Shown here piece by piece: positions 45,748 through 55,159 of a stretch of 64,000 nt of DNA (position 1 is the first letter of the stretch; each line of letters begins with the position of its first letter). Source of the DNA: Gracilimonas sp965227785 (lineage in GTDB: Bacteria > Bacteroidota > Rhodothermia > Balneolales > Balneolaceae); contig NZ_OZ245785.1 of assembly GCF_965227785.1 (NCBI RefSeq), forward strand, positions 2,666,001 through 2,730,000. The letters run 5' to 3'. The notes under the pieces were generated by a model, which had not been told where the DNA came from, ran no database searches, and saw only the letters and a program-made list of their open reading frames with translations. The translations under genes were made by a program, and so were the position numbers.

Positions 45748-46626
45748 ATGAGTATATCAGAAAGAATAATTGAATTAAATGATAACTACGTTGAGCTCTA
45801 TAATTCAATGAGTGATTTTGATGATCGTTTAAAGCTAGTCTCAAATTTTTCATCTATACTCTCAAATGTGGAAAGAAAAAGAGATAGATTGAGGGAAGAG
45901 GTGGAGGAACTACATATAGTTGTAAAAAGGCCACTACTTAGACTGATAGATGAGGTTGAAAGCAAAATTAGCGAATCAGAATATGTAAATAGAGTCCATG
46001 ATTTTATATCTGACTTTGAAACTAGTACAAAATATCATTCCGGGCTCAACACCTATGGAAAAAACATTGATGAATACCACCAAGAAGTAGTTGATTTTGT
46101 GGATGAGGTAGGGGGTCTTGAAGTATCAAAATCATTTTTTACCGCTTGGAAGAATAGTTTAAGAGAATATTTTGAAAGTTTTAAAGAGGTTATTTGGATA
46201 GATTTTCATATTGATTCACTTGATAGGATTATCAGGGAAATAATTGTCAATAACTATCCAGAAGAATTAATTAAGTATAGTAGACGAAGCGAAGAGGAAA
46301 AGGCAAAATTAATAGAGCCTGGTTCTGGATCAGATCAATTGCATATAGCATATGACTGGCTTCCGGATATAATAAGAAAAATAGGGAGATTAGAAGAGCC
46401 AACGCATGAAGAGGTAGAAAATGTAATCAAGGATAAGTTTGAAAATCTTAAATTAAGCGATATTGATCCCTCGATTAATTTTATCTGGGGAAAAAAAGTG
46501 AGTAAGAGGGCAGTAAATAGGGTACTTACCCATCTTTTCAATGAAAAGTATCCTAGAAATCAAATTTCTGACACCCCTGGTAATAACACAATAACAAAGA
46601 GAGCTGACGCACTTGGTTGGTGGTAA
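45748..46626 (+). CDS. unknown protein coupled to the integrase
   Basis: I do not recognise this 292-residue protein. It is hydrophilic and largely helical, with probable coiled coil in the first 65 residues (SNVERKRDRLREEVEELHIVV). It ends in a helical region (KKVSKRAVNRVLTHLFNEKY) that could bind DNA. No signal peptide or membrane segment is present. The gene starts 1 bp after the integrase stop and is clearly more AT-rich than its neighbour, which suggests separate origin. The position between integrase and AlpA regulator is common for island cargo, including defence genes, but there is no motif to support that. Confidence 0.6.
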   Translation: MSISERIIELNDNYVELYNSMSDFDDRLKLVSNFSSILSNVERKRDRLREEVEELHIVVKRPLLRLIDEVESKISESEYVNRVHDFISDFETSTKYHSGLNTYGKNIDEYHQEVVDFVDEVGGLEVSKSFFTAWKNSLREYFESFKEVIWIDFHIDSLDRIIREIIVNNYPEELIKYSRRSEEEKAKLIEPGSGSDQLHIAYDWLPDIIRKIGRLEEPTHEEVENVIKDKFENLKLSDIDPSINFIWGKKVSKRAVNRVLTHLFNEKYPRNQISDTPGNNTITKRADALGWW

Positions 46627-46730
46627 ATAGGAAATGAGTAAATTGAAATTACCTTCCTTATTTCCTAACGGTTAAAAGCAAACTCCCATAGGTTTCAATC
46701 AATTACAACACGTAACTAAATGTATTTGAT

Positions 46731-46937
46731 ATGAGCAACCTAAATATTATACGCATTCAAGACTTAGCAAAAAGGCTTTCGTTATCCAGACAATCTATTT
46801 GGAGGTTGTCTAAAACAGATCCAGACTTTCCGCCTAAAGTTAAACTGACTGGGCAAGCTGTGGGATTTCGCGAAAAAGATGTAGAAGCTTGGCTCGACTC
46901 CAAAACTGAAATAGAAACTGAAGAAGTAGCTGCATAA
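46731..46937 (+). CDS. AlpA-like regulator/excisionase
   Basis: The 68-residue protein is an AlpA/HTH_17-type MerR-like winged helix: IIRIQDLAKRLSLSRQSIWRLSKTDPDFP followed by AVGFREKDVEAWLDSK. Proteins of this family activate integrase or excision genes in P4-like islands and serve as excisionases. Location beside an integrase of the same element type supports that role. It is 100 bp downstream of the unknown gene, with its own upstream space for a promoter. Confidence 0.88.
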   Translation: MSNLNIIRIQDLAKRLSLSRQSIWRLSKTDPDFPPKVKLTGQAVGFREKDVEAWLDSKTEIETEEVAA

Positions 46938-46938
46938 A

Positions 46939-46969
46939 GAAGCCCCAGCGCTATAACGCCAAGGGCTTC
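46939..46969 (+). terminator. hairpin after alpA-like gene
   Basis: GAAGCCC and GGGCTTC pair across a 17-nt loop directly after the stop codon. There is no T-tract, so it is a weak or factor-dependent terminator at best. Confidence 0.45.
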
Positions 46970-47032
46970 CGAAAATCGCACATCAAAAATACGGTTTTCG
47001 GTTAATAAATGCTCAAATAAGACGGAGATCGC

Positions 47033-47428
47033 ATGAGCAAACCAAACATTAAAGATGCTTACTATTTTTCACACGATGTAAATGCTCGTCGCGATCCGAA
47101 AATTATGGCACTGATTGAGGACAGAGGAATTGAAGGATATGGCCGGTTTTTCATCTTAATCGAGTTGCTCGCCGAGGCTCCTGAATACAAATATCCCAAA
47201 AAGGGATGGGCATACCAGGCCCTGGCACAGGAATTACGGACAACTCCAGATGAGTCAAAAAAATTAATTGAAGCGCTTATTTCAGATTATGAACTACTGA
47301 AGGATGACGACTCCGAATTTTGGTCGGAATCACTCTTGAGACGTATGAAAATAAAAGAAGAGAAACGTCAGAAAAAAGTTAAAGCAGGGAAAGCAGGTGC
47401 TGAGGCGCGTTGGAAAGATAAACCTTAA
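47033..47428 (+). CDS. DUF4373 (Lin1244/Lin1753-like) protein
   Basis: The 131-residue product is a DUF4373 domain: DAYYFSHDVNARRDPKIMAL followed by RGIEGYGRFFILIELLAEAP. This is the N-terminal domain of phage and plasmid replication-associated proteins. The C-terminus GKAGAEARWKDKP is where family members normally continue into a variable tail rich in Asn, Ala and Met. Here a stop comes immediately after, while a typical tail is found in another frame just downstream. The gene is therefore probably truncated by a frameshift. Confidence 0.8.
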   Translation: MSKPNIKDAYYFSHDVNARRDPKIMALIEDRGIEGYGRFFILIELLAEAPEYKYPKKGWAYQALAQELRTTPDESKKLIEALISDYELLKDDDSEFWSESLLRRMKIKEEKRQKKVKAGKAGAEARWKDKP

Positions 47429-47595
47429 AAAATTTAAAGCAGTGCCATAACAACGCTAAAGCAATGGCATGGCATGAAATGGCAAAGGAAAAGAAAAGAC
47501 TAGAACTGAAACTAAACTACAAAAAAAAGAAAGGATATCGTCGCGAAAGCGACACCGTAAAAAAGTTGAAACTAAATCGTACAGACCTGAGGTAA
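47422..47595 (+). pseudogene. out-of-frame tail of the DUF4373 gene
   Basis: This frame is open from 47422 to a TAA at 47593-47595 and reads QCHNNAKAMAWHEMAKEKKR. That closely resembles the low-complexity tails that follow DUF4373 domains in other phages. Adding one base in GATAAACC at about 47,420 would fuse it to the upstream gene. The region may be a true frameshift mutation or a sequencing error. Confidence 0.5.
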
Positions 47596-47604
47596 AGAAA
47601 GCAG

Positions 47605-47889
47605 ATGCCAAAAAAAATTACCGCTGATATACCATCACCATTTCGACCTAAAGTACTAGAAGCACTAAAAGCATCTAAACACTTAATTGATAAAAAGGCA
47701 GAAGAAATATGGAATGACTATAGTTCAAGGCAAGATTTTCATCTTTGGAATCCTCCACCTGAACACAAAAAACTAACGGATCACAGTTCAATAATTGGCG
47801 CATTAATAGTAGGTGTTAAAAAGGAAATAAAGAATGAAGAAAACAGAGAATACCAGGCAAAGCGCCGGAAGGAAAAGAAGAATAAATAA
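47605..47889 (+). CDS. small basic protein, unknown
   Basis: The 94-residue protein is hydrophilic and strongly basic at the C-terminus (YQAKRRKEKKNK). The N-terminal half (SPFRPKVLEALKASKHLIDKKAEEIW) is helical. No family recognised. Its stop codon overlaps the ATG of the next gene (TAATG), so the two are translationally coupled within the island operon running from the DUF4373 gene to the polyvalent gene. Confidence 0.6.
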   Translation: MPKKITADIPSPFRPKVLEALKASKHLIDKKAEEIWNDYSSRQDFHLWNPPPEHKKLTDHSSIIGALIVGVKKEIKNEENREYQAKRRKEKKNK

Positions 47890-48080
47890 TGAATATTATC
47901 AGCCTACCTGTTAACTTATGGTATGAAGCTGCTAAGGCCTATCATTTACTCAAAAGTAATGATGAAACTTGGCAACAAGCTTTGGAAGATCCCACAATCC
48001 ATAAGTTATTTATTTCCTTCCAGGTTGTAGAGGTATTAGGAAGTATTACAAAAAAAGCTGCTAAAGAAACCGTTAATTAA
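47889..48080 (+). CDS. small protein, unknown
   Basis: A 63-residue frame begins at an ATG overlapping the previous stop. It contains a moderately hydrophobic middle (IHKLFISFQVVEVLGSITKK) but no clear membrane segment. Coupling to both neighbours is the main support that it is real. The function is unknown. Confidence 0.5.
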   Translation: MNIISLPVNLWYEAAKAYHLLKSNDETWQQALEDPTIHKLFISFQVVEVLGSITKKAAKETVN

Positions 48081-48092
48081 AATAGCAGAATT

Positions 48093-49229
48093 ATGGATGA
48101 CGATATGTTTAAGGGTTTTTTTGAAGATCCTATCGATGGCTTCATTAAAAAGTACCGTGCCAATTTTGGTGAGTTAACCAATTACTATACAGACGATGTA
48201 GTTCCCACATTTCGTGGAAATGGACAAGTTAAAGAGGACGTTTTACCAACACCCATCTCACATTCGTTTTTTGATGTTGAAGAAGCAGTTACTCAAGGGC
48301 AAACTCTTAATGACTTGCTTTATGGAGCTACAACCCCTTTAACTACAGAACAGAAAGTAAACATGAGCCGGCTTTCAAAACGTGAGGCCCGGTTACAGCC
48401 GGTAGAGTTTGGCGTATTAGGAGGTGATCGTATTCCCGGAAATCCTTTTAGTATTGATACAAGAGGTTTACTGACTGGCCTTGGTGATGTTGGTGAGGCG
48501 GTTGTAAATCGTGCACGTGCCAAGCGCCGTGGTGAGTTCGAAGACGAATTACAGGGATACAGAGAGCAGCAGGCTAACAATCAGGCTATTTCTGATAATC
48601 GAACAGCATATTTGAGAGAATTTTTAAATGACTCGTTTCAACGTGCTACAGATGAAGAGGCTGATAGAAAAGATCATGAGCGTGCTAAGGTTATGGAAGA
48701 GCTTAAACAGAAAGGCGATAAAGACCTTGCTATACTGAAAGCTGAACTGGAAGAAGAAACCTCAACAGGGAAAGCCAAAGACTACAGTTCACAGGTAGTT
48801 CAGCGTTACTTTGAAGCGGCATATCCTGACTTTTATAATTTCCAGTCATCACGCGATACTTTACTAAAAGCAAGAGCTAACCTGCAAAATCAACTTTCAG
48901 AAACGACAACAACTTCATCTAGAGAGTCCATTCAATCCCAAATTAATGATATTGATGATACCCTATCTACAATTGAACAGAAAAGCCGTGATATAGGCAC
49001 ACAAATGGCGAAGGAAATGCTTCTAATGGGAGTTGTGCCGCCATCATCGGTCTTCAGCGGACGCCTGAAAGAGGAAGAGGGAGCGAATCAAAGAAACACA
49101 AATACAGGTGATGTTGCGCAGTCTGTTACTGTTACTGATAAAGATGTAGCAGAGTTTGCGGGACTGACGGGTAAAACTCTTGAAGAAGCCCGAGCTGAAC
49201 TTGAAGCAGCTGCGCAGGGTGGTGAGTAA
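48093..49229 (+). CDS. coiled-coil phage-like protein, unknown
   Basis: This 378-residue protein has a long charged helical centre (about residues 150-240 and 265-310, including NLQNQLSETTTTSSRES). The early part (residues 50-120) has few charged helices. It has no signal peptide. The stop overlaps the start of the giant polyvalent gene (TAATG), so they are made together. By size and composition it could be a scaffold, internal or chaperone-like partner of that protein, but I recognise no domain. Confidence 0.65.
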   Translation: MDDDMFKGFFEDPIDGFIKKYRANFGELTNYYTDDVVPTFRGNGQVKEDVLPTPISHSFFDVEEAVTQGQTLNDLLYGATTPLTTEQKVNMSRLSKREARLQPVEFGVLGGDRIPGNPFSIDTRGLLTGLGDVGEAVVNRARAKRRGEFEDELQGYREQQANNQAISDNRTAYLREFLNDSFQRATDEEADRKDHERAKVMEELKQKGDKDLAILKAELEEETSTGKAKDYSSQVVQRYFEAAYPDFYNFQSSRDTLLKARANLQNQLSETTTTSSRESIQSQINDIDDTLSTIEQKSRDIGTQMAKEMLLMGVVPPSSVFSGRLKEEEGANQRNTNTGDVAQSVTVTDKDVAEFAGLTGKTLEEARAELEAAAQGGE

Positions 49230-52200
49230 TGATTAACAACCCCTCATCCATACCAACTAAAGGAGAAAAAGACTCTACCCAAACGATCAGTGCGGAAGAA
49301 TTTCTGCGCCGTAAAAAGGCTAAGAAGCAGGAACAGTCGATTAGTGCTGCAGAGTTTTTGAAAAGAAAAGGTAAACTCCCATCTGACAGCTCTCAGCCTG
49401 CATCAAATAAGGAGAATCAGTATGGAATATCTACAGATCTGGAAGTAGCTAATAAGATTCACCAGGAACAGGATTTTAGCGGACAGCAACGTAGCCGGAA
49501 CCCTATTGTTAATTTTGGGAAGACGTTCTGGAATGTGGCGAGCAAGCAAATCCCAGGAACTATTAAGGCAGGGTATTCTACTCTGTACGAAGACCCTGTT
49601 GGATTAGCCTTGAAAGTAGATGATTACCTGCGACAGCCACTAATGGGTGAAGGCACCGATGAGTTTCAGAAGAAGTTTAAGGAAGCTGAGAAAATCCGGC
49701 AGGAAAAAGGTGATGAAACCCGTACGGATTTACTGACATCCGGCATGAAGGATATGCAGGAGTTTCAGGAAGCTCAGAAAGGCGCTGTTACCACTACTGA
49801 TGACATCAATGATGGTATTGACCTGATTAATTATGTGGCAAACAGTGTGGCGCAGGCAGGGGCTCAGATTCCAGCTTCGTTGCTTTCTTTTGGCGGGACC
49901 AGTGTTGGGCAGGAAATTGGTATCATCTATATGGACCAGGTGGAGAAGATTGCCAAAGAAAAAGACATGACTCCGGAAGAAGTGATTGAACAAGGACTGG
50001 ATGATCGTGCATCGGCTGCAGCGTATGGAGCATTCGCCGGTTCCCTGGATGCATTAGGTGCCAAAGGTGCTACTTCTTTAATTCCAAAAAATCAGCTTCG
50101 AAACGGACTCGCACGCCGGGCGTTGGGTTTTCTGCAATCGGCTGGAGTTGAGGGTGGAACGGAATACTCACAGTCTATTGTAGAACAGCTGGGAGCAGCA
50201 CGCGGTGCCGGTGAAAGTGTGATGGAAGCCATTACCGGAGTGAACCTGAAGGAAGCGTATGAAGAGGGTATTGCCGGCGTGGTGGGTGGTTCCGGGGTGA
50301 ATATTGTGAGCCAGGTGCAAGATGCGGTTCGCAAACGAGTAGCAAAAAACACTCCAGATCAAAAACAAGTCGATAACCAAAATATGGACATCGACTCTTC
50401 CGAAGCGGTAAAAACTCAGAGTGTAGATAATGAACCTCAATCTTATGCAGGTGATAAACCAGACTCAGGATTACATCAAGCCGAGGAAGTTGTGTCAGGA
50501 AGCAAACAGGCTAACGTTCAAGAATTGAAACGAGCTGCCTCATTATCTATTCCTAAATCCCAACAAAGCATCCCAACCCCTTATCAACCACAGGAAGATT
50601 TATTTACAGATGGATTTAATGATATTGACGACTCAAAATTAGACTCTATACGGGTTAAAGTGGAGGATCAATACTTAGACCTGAAAAGATATCAAGAACA
50701 GGCGGAGAAGGTAAGAGGTAAGCTTCCTGATGAAATGAACCCATACCAGGAAGAAGAATTGTTTACAGGCCGGGTTGAGCATGACATTGAACAATTTAAA
50801 AGGCAGTTCGAGGAACCCCTCCTCAAACAAATTAGCGATATGGGTTGGACGATTGAAGATGCAGAAGAGTATCTCATGGCAAGACATGCCAAAGAACGCA
50901 ATGATCAGATTGCTTCAATAAATCCGAATATGCCTGATGGTGGGTCCGGAATGACAAACCAGGAAGCTTCGGATGTACTAAAGGATGTGTATACCAGCGA
51001 CAACAGTGAGCAGGCCCATGAACTAGGACAGATGTGGGATAAGATGACCAAATTTCAACGCGACTTACTGTTAAACAGTGGGCTTTCAGATGAACAGACG
51101 ATACGCAATTGGGAGAATACGTATAAGCACTACATAAACTTGAAAGGAGGAGGTAAATCTGCAATACGACAAAAGCAAGGTAGTGGGTTTGATGTATTGG
51201 GAAAGTTCAAACAAGCTACGGGAAGAACGTCTCGGGCGGAGAATGCGATTGCAAATACACTTTCTGAAATACGCACTGATCTTGTACGTGCTGAGAAATC
51301 CAAGGTTGGTGAATCACTACTCAAATTTGTCAAAGCACATCCAAATCCAGATTTGTGGGAAGTAGATCGAGTTGAATATCAACCAACGATTAACACACAG
51401 ACAGGTTTAGTCAATTATAAAGCGGATCCACGCTACAAACTCGCCGATAACGTACTGAATGTTCGTATTGACGGTGAGAACCATCACATCACCTTTCATT
51501 CTGATCGCGGAAAACGTCTGGCTAAGTCACTAAAGAATTTAGGTGTTGAAAATTCCGGTGTGCTATTGAAAGGACTTAACAAAGCTACCAGGTACTTAGC
51601 AATGATAAATACCGGACTGAACCCAGAGTTTGTACTTACTAACTTTCTTCGAGATGTACAGACGGCAGGATTGAATTTATCAAGTACAGAGGCTGAAAGC
51701 CTTACTAAACAAATTACAAAGGATGTTTTCAAAGCCCGGCGCGGGATGATGGACTATCTTAATGGAAATATTGAAAGTGATTGGTCTAAACTTGCTGATA
51801 ATTTTGTTAAAACTGGCGGAAAGACGGGTTGGATCGATGCGTATAAAAGCGTCGAGGATTTTCAAAAAAGTCTCAATCGGGAACTAAAAAGAATGAGCCG
51901 TAAAAAAGGAGATCCACGTGAAATGCTCCGGAAATCATTCGATTACGTACAAAAACTGAATGATTCTGTTGAAAACGCTATACGATTGAGTGCATACAAG
52001 CACGCCCGTGATAATGGCCTTTCAGACAAGCAAGCCGCAAGTTTGGCTAAAAATCTAACGGTTAACTTCAATCGTAAAGGGCAGTGGGGTCCAACATTGA
52101 ATGCTTTATACATGTTTTACGGTGCATCAATCAATGGTACGATGAGAATATTCCAGGCTATGAAATCGCCAAAAACCCGGAAGATGATGGGAAACTTGTT

Positions 52201-53227
52201 GGCCGGTAGTGTTATGCTTGATATAATCAACCGTGTGAGTGGCGGGGAAGATGATGACGATGTGCCGTTTTATGACAAGGTTCCGCAATGGGTGAAGGAA
52301 CGCAACCTGGTTATAATGCTACCAGGGACTGAAGGTGAGTATCTGACAATCCCATCCCCGTACGGTTATAACGTGGTGAACGTAGCCGGCATGGAACTTG
52401 GTAAGGCTATTTCAAGCAATCTGATAGACAGCCCTGTACGATACAATCCGAGCGAGTCAGCCATTAATTTTGGTTCAGCTTTACTTGATGCATTTAATCC
52501 CGTTGGCGCTGGTGGTTCCTTCAGTCAAGCTATATCACCAACTGTGTTAGATCCCGCGTTTCAAACTGGCCAAAATATAAACTGGACTGGAAACCCAATT
52601 AAACCACCTGCAAACCCTTTTGATAGAAGCCCTAAGCCGGAGAGCCAGAATTATTACGATTCTGCCCCAAGGTGGGCTAAGAAAGCAGCCAAAGAGATCA
52701 ATGAGTTAACCGGTGGATCCAGTGCAATTCCCGGAGAATTGGACTTCTCTCCTAATGTCTATGATCATTGGTTTCGGTTTTTCACTGGTGGCGCCGGCAA
52801 CTTCGTAGCTGAATCATTCGGATCATCAAAGAAGCTTTTAAATCAAGAAGCTATTGAACCTCATGAAATCCCCTTTTACGGAAAAGTGAAGGGTGAAGTA
52901 AATGATGCAAGTACGTATTCTATGTTTAACGAATACATGGAGGAAATAGAGTACGCCCTGGAGGATTTGGAAGATGCTAAGAACCTTGGGGATGAAAAGC
53001 GTATCGAAGAAATAACTACTGAAAAACAGGCTCTTCTAAATAATGTAAGACACGCCAAAAATGTAGAAAGACGCATCAGAAAGCTTATTCAGAGAAGGAA
53101 TAAAATCGATGAAAGTAATGCGCCATACATGGAAAAGAGGCAATCGATTAATGAAATCAATGACGCCATTGCCGAACTTCAAAAATCATTGATTAAAAGT
53201 GTAAATGAGTTTTTTAAGGAAGAATAG
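49229..53227 (+). CDS. large polyvalent protein with LPD38-type domain
   Basis: The 1332-residue protein is of the polyvalent type carried by phages and conjugative elements, whose members can be delivered into the new host with the DNA. The N-terminus has a repeated linear motif, ISAEEFLRRK and ISAAEFLKRK (about residues 20-29 and 39-48). A low-complexity region spans about 370-450. An LPD38-like domain lies at about residues 778-1010, with LAMINTGLNPEFVLTNFLRD and QWGPTLNALYMFYGASINGT. A charged coiled coil closes the protein (1230-1332). No protease, nuclease or kinase motif was recognised. Confidence 0.7.
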   Translation: MINNPSSIPTKGEKDSTQTISAEEFLRRKKAKKQEQSISAAEFLKRKGKLPSDSSQPASNKENQYGISTDLEVANKIHQEQDFSGQQRSRNPIVNFGKTFWNVASKQIPGTIKAGYSTLYEDPVGLALKVDDYLRQPLMGEGTDEFQKKFKEAEKIRQEKGDETRTDLLTSGMKDMQEFQEAQKGAVTTTDDINDGIDLINYVANSVAQAGAQIPASLLSFGGTSVGQEIGIIYMDQVEKIAKEKDMTPEEVIEQGLDDRASAAAYGAFAGSLDALGAKGATSLIPKNQLRNGLARRALGFLQSAGVEGGTEYSQSIVEQLGAARGAGESVMEAITGVNLKEAYEEGIAGVVGGSGVNIVSQVQDAVRKRVAKNTPDQKQVDNQNMDIDSSEAVKTQSVDNEPQSYAGDKPDSGLHQAEEVVSGSKQANVQELKRAASLSIPKSQQSIPTPYQPQEDLFTDGFNDIDDSKLDSIRVKVEDQYLDLKRYQEQAEKVRGKLPDEMNPYQEEELFTGRVEHDIEQFKRQFEEPLLKQISDMGWTIEDAEEYLMARHAKERNDQIASINPNMPDGGSGMTNQEASDVLKDVYTSDNSEQAHELGQMWDKMTKFQRDLLLNSGLSDEQTIRNWENTYKHYINLKGGGKSAIRQKQGSGFDVLGKFKQATGRTSRAENAIANTLSEIRTDLVRAEKSKVGESLLKFVKAHPNPDLWEVDRVEYQPTINTQTGLVNYKADPRYKLADNVLNVRIDGENHHITFHSDRGKRLAKSLKNLGVENSGVLLKGLNKATRYLAMINTGLNPEFVLTNFLRDVQTAGLNLSSTEAESLTKQITKDVFKARRGMMDYLNGNIESDWSKLADNFVKTGGKTGWIDAYKSVEDFQKSLNRELKRMSRKKGDPREMLRKSFDYVQKLNDSVENAIRLSAYKHARDNGLSDKQAASLAKNLTVNFNRKGQWGPTLNALYMFYGASINGTMRIFQAMKSPKTRKMMGNLLAGSVMLDIINRVSGGEDDDDVPFYDKVPQWVKERNLVIMLPGTEGEYLTIPSPYGYNVVNVAGMELGKAISSNLIDSPVRYNPSESAINFGSALLDAFNPVGAGGSFSQAISPTVLDPAFQTGQNINWTGNPIKPPANPFDRSPKPESQNYYDSAPRWAKKAAKEINELTGGSSAIPGELDFSPNVYDHWFRFFTGGAGNFVAESFGSSKKLLNQEAIEPHEIPFYGKVKGEVNDASTYSMFNEYMEEIEYALEDLEDAKNLGDEKRIEEITTEKQALLNNVRHAKNVERRIRKLIQRRNKIDESNAPYMEKRQSINEINDAIAELQKSLIKSVNEFFKEE

Positions 53228-53295
53228 ACTTGATGTTCGTCAAGTTTTACTTGAGAAAAGTCAATCTCTCACACCCTAGAGAAAGTATAATTACA

Positions 53296-53877
53296 CTATT
53301 CTTGGTGTAGCCAATACCCTTTTATCAACCGTCTAATAAAGAAAAAAAGAAAAAAGCCGATACCAGCTAATATCCCATTTCCGATTTTATTACTGAACGC
53401 TTCTGTTCTCTGCTGATAATGTTCGATTTCAACGATTCTGTCTGCATAACTTGCAGAGCCCCTGTCAATAAGTGCAGTAATCCAGGTTTCCAACTGTAAC
53501 AATGGTTCAATAAGTAATACAACAAGAGTGCATATAATTATCGGTAAGATAAAGTAGGCCATAATAAGTGCTACTTCTCCCAAACTCTTAACTAAGAACT
53601 CTTTTGTATCATCACTCAATCTCGAAACGGCCTTACGGCCAACCAACGAGTCATTTAAAGCATTGGTTCTATTTTCTGCTACCTTCTGAGCGCTATATTT
53701 TTCTGCACCCTCCTTTGCCTCGTTCATTAATTTCTGGAATGCAATTATATTCTTCATCTCCTTTGGTGTTGGTCGGCGACGTTTAGAATGTCTCTGGTCT
53801 TCTTTTTTTGGACTAGGGTCTTCTAACCCCTCGTTATCGTGATGGTTACTTATATCATTCATAGCTGTGTACCCCAA
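53296..53877 (-). CDS. two-TM membrane protein, unknown
   Basis: The 193-residue protein has a charged N-terminal half (residues 1-90, very basic KRRRPTPKEMK) and two membrane segments (about 104-127 and 167-187). The start could be the first ATG or the one at 53862. It converges on the polyvalent gene. No family was recognised; an exclusion or envelope role would be speculation. Confidence 0.55.
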   Translation of the reverse strand: MGYTAMNDISNHHDNEGLEDPSPKKEDQRHSKRRRPTPKEMKNIIAFQKLMNEAKEGAEKYSAQKVAENRTNALNDSLVGRKAVSRLSDDTKEFLVKSLGEVALIMAYFILPIIICTLVVLLIEPLLQLETWITALIDRGSASYADRIVEIEHYQQRTEAFSNKIGNGILAGIGFFLFFFIRRLIKGYWLHQE

Positions 53878-54495
53878 TTAATTCATATGGTTTTGTGTAA
53901 GCATAATTTTTATAAATATATACGCACGTATTTTTCTGGCGTTCACAATAATGCTCCACAACATTCCTAAAAATTATTTCAAAAACAGGGTTAAAATAAT
54001 TTTTTACCCCCGTGCCCCAACTCCCTTTTCTATATACTAATAATAAAAGCCTATTCCCCTATAAAAAGGATAAATAATTTAATAATGACTATTTGAAGCT
54101 CTTAGAATCAAAATTTGTGTCGCGGATTTAATAAGATCTCTCATCAGCGATACTATAAGTTAAAACCAGGAATATGGGACCCATTCATTACGGGGGTGGG
54201 GTGCCTGTTCCGGGATCGGCAACATGTTAAAAAATGTAAAAAATGCCTTTTCTCGATGTTGTAAAGTTATATCAGATTTGATTCAACTTTTCCAACCAAT
54301 CATTCAACTTTGTTTCAACTCATACAAGAATAAGGTAAGTAAGTGGTAATATTTGTCAACTTAAGTACAATTTTTACAACTACTTGACGGTTTGATTTTA
54401 ATATATAAGTGGTGCAAATTAGAAAAGGCCACGGTACTTATTTGGTCGTTTCCCGTGGCCCAATCATAGAAATCAAAATTAGATGATACCACATT
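53878..54495. other. 618-bp AT-rich noncoding region
   Basis: No convincing gene was found. It contains three TTCAAC units at 54282, 54303 and 54314 (spacing 21 and 11 bp), with a degenerate TCCAAC between the first two. A hairpin GGCCACGG/CCGTGGCC (54427-54434 with 54453-54460) ends 35 bp before the next gene. It could hold a replication origin or regulatory region of the element. Confidence 0.4.
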
Positions 54496-54840
54496 ATGAA
54501 AAATTCAAACATTAAAACCAACACTGACAAGGCAACGATTGAAGTATTAAACGAAGTTCTTCTAAACAATTTCAGCAAAGATGTTGACAGCATCTTAAGT
54601 AGTGGATCTGTTGACGACAGGATAAGCCGGCTCGTGCCTTTATTTACATTAGCCATTGACGGGTTTCTTTCATCCTCGCATGTGAATAGCATTTCTGAAG
54701 ATGAATTGAGTGAAAACCTGTTTTCTCTTTCGGAATGCTGGCATGAGATACGAAGGCTTATTTCACATCAACAGGAAGAACACCAGGCTGTTTGGGACCT
54801 GATCCGAAATGATAAGATGCCTAAGCTAAAAGAAGATTAA
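54496..54840 (+). CDS. small acidic helical protein, unknown
   Basis: The 114-residue protein is mostly helical and acidic (SEDELSENLFSLSECWHEIRRL). It has no membrane segment or signal. No family recognised. It is preceded by a hairpin leader and ends with a good terminator, so it is probably an independent transcript. Confidence 0.55.
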   Translation: MKNSNIKTNTDKATIEVLNEVLLNNFSKDVDSILSSGSVDDRISRLVPLFTLAIDGFLSSSHVNSISEDELSENLFSLSECWHEIRRLISHQQEEHQAVWDLIRNDKMPKLKED

Positions 54841-54870
54841 AGTCCTTGTGTTTAATCCTGAGAAGATTCT

Positions 54871-54900
54871 ACCCGCTCTTGTAAAAAAGGGCGGGTTTTT
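54871..54900 (+). terminator. terminator after 54496-54840
   Basis: ACCCGC and GCGGGT pair over a loop of 14 nt, with extra weaker pairs inside, followed by a run of T. It lies 30 bp past the stop and directly before the end of the convergent gene. Confidence 0.8.
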
Positions 54901-55102
54901 ATTCTTCTGATTCTTCTACTAAGTTGACAGCTTTATCAAGTTTGCACAAAGCCTCATCACGTGTATTATTGTTACCAAATTTTATAGTTGTAGGTTCAGC
55001 GTTATCTGAGAACTTTATTCGAATCCTTTTGTGACCAGCTTTTCCATAGGTATTTATGTTTTTCAAGTTAATTCTTAAGCCTTTTATATTGTAGTACCTC
55101 AT
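54899..55102 (-). CDS. small protein, unknown
   Basis: The 67-residue frame reads MRYYNIKGLRINLKNINTYG and has a beta-rich, basic first half and an acidic helical end. It resembles a short PH-like fold by eye, but no family is recognised. It overlaps the terminator of the convergent gene. Confidence 0.4.
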   Translation of the reverse strand: MRYYNIKGLRINLKNINTYGKAGHKRIRIKFSDNAEPTTIKFGNNNTRDEALCKLDKAVNLVEESEE

Positions 55103-55159
55103 CTAATTTTACTCCTTATAAGTTATTATTTAGCCTAAATGATTGATGATTCTTAAATG

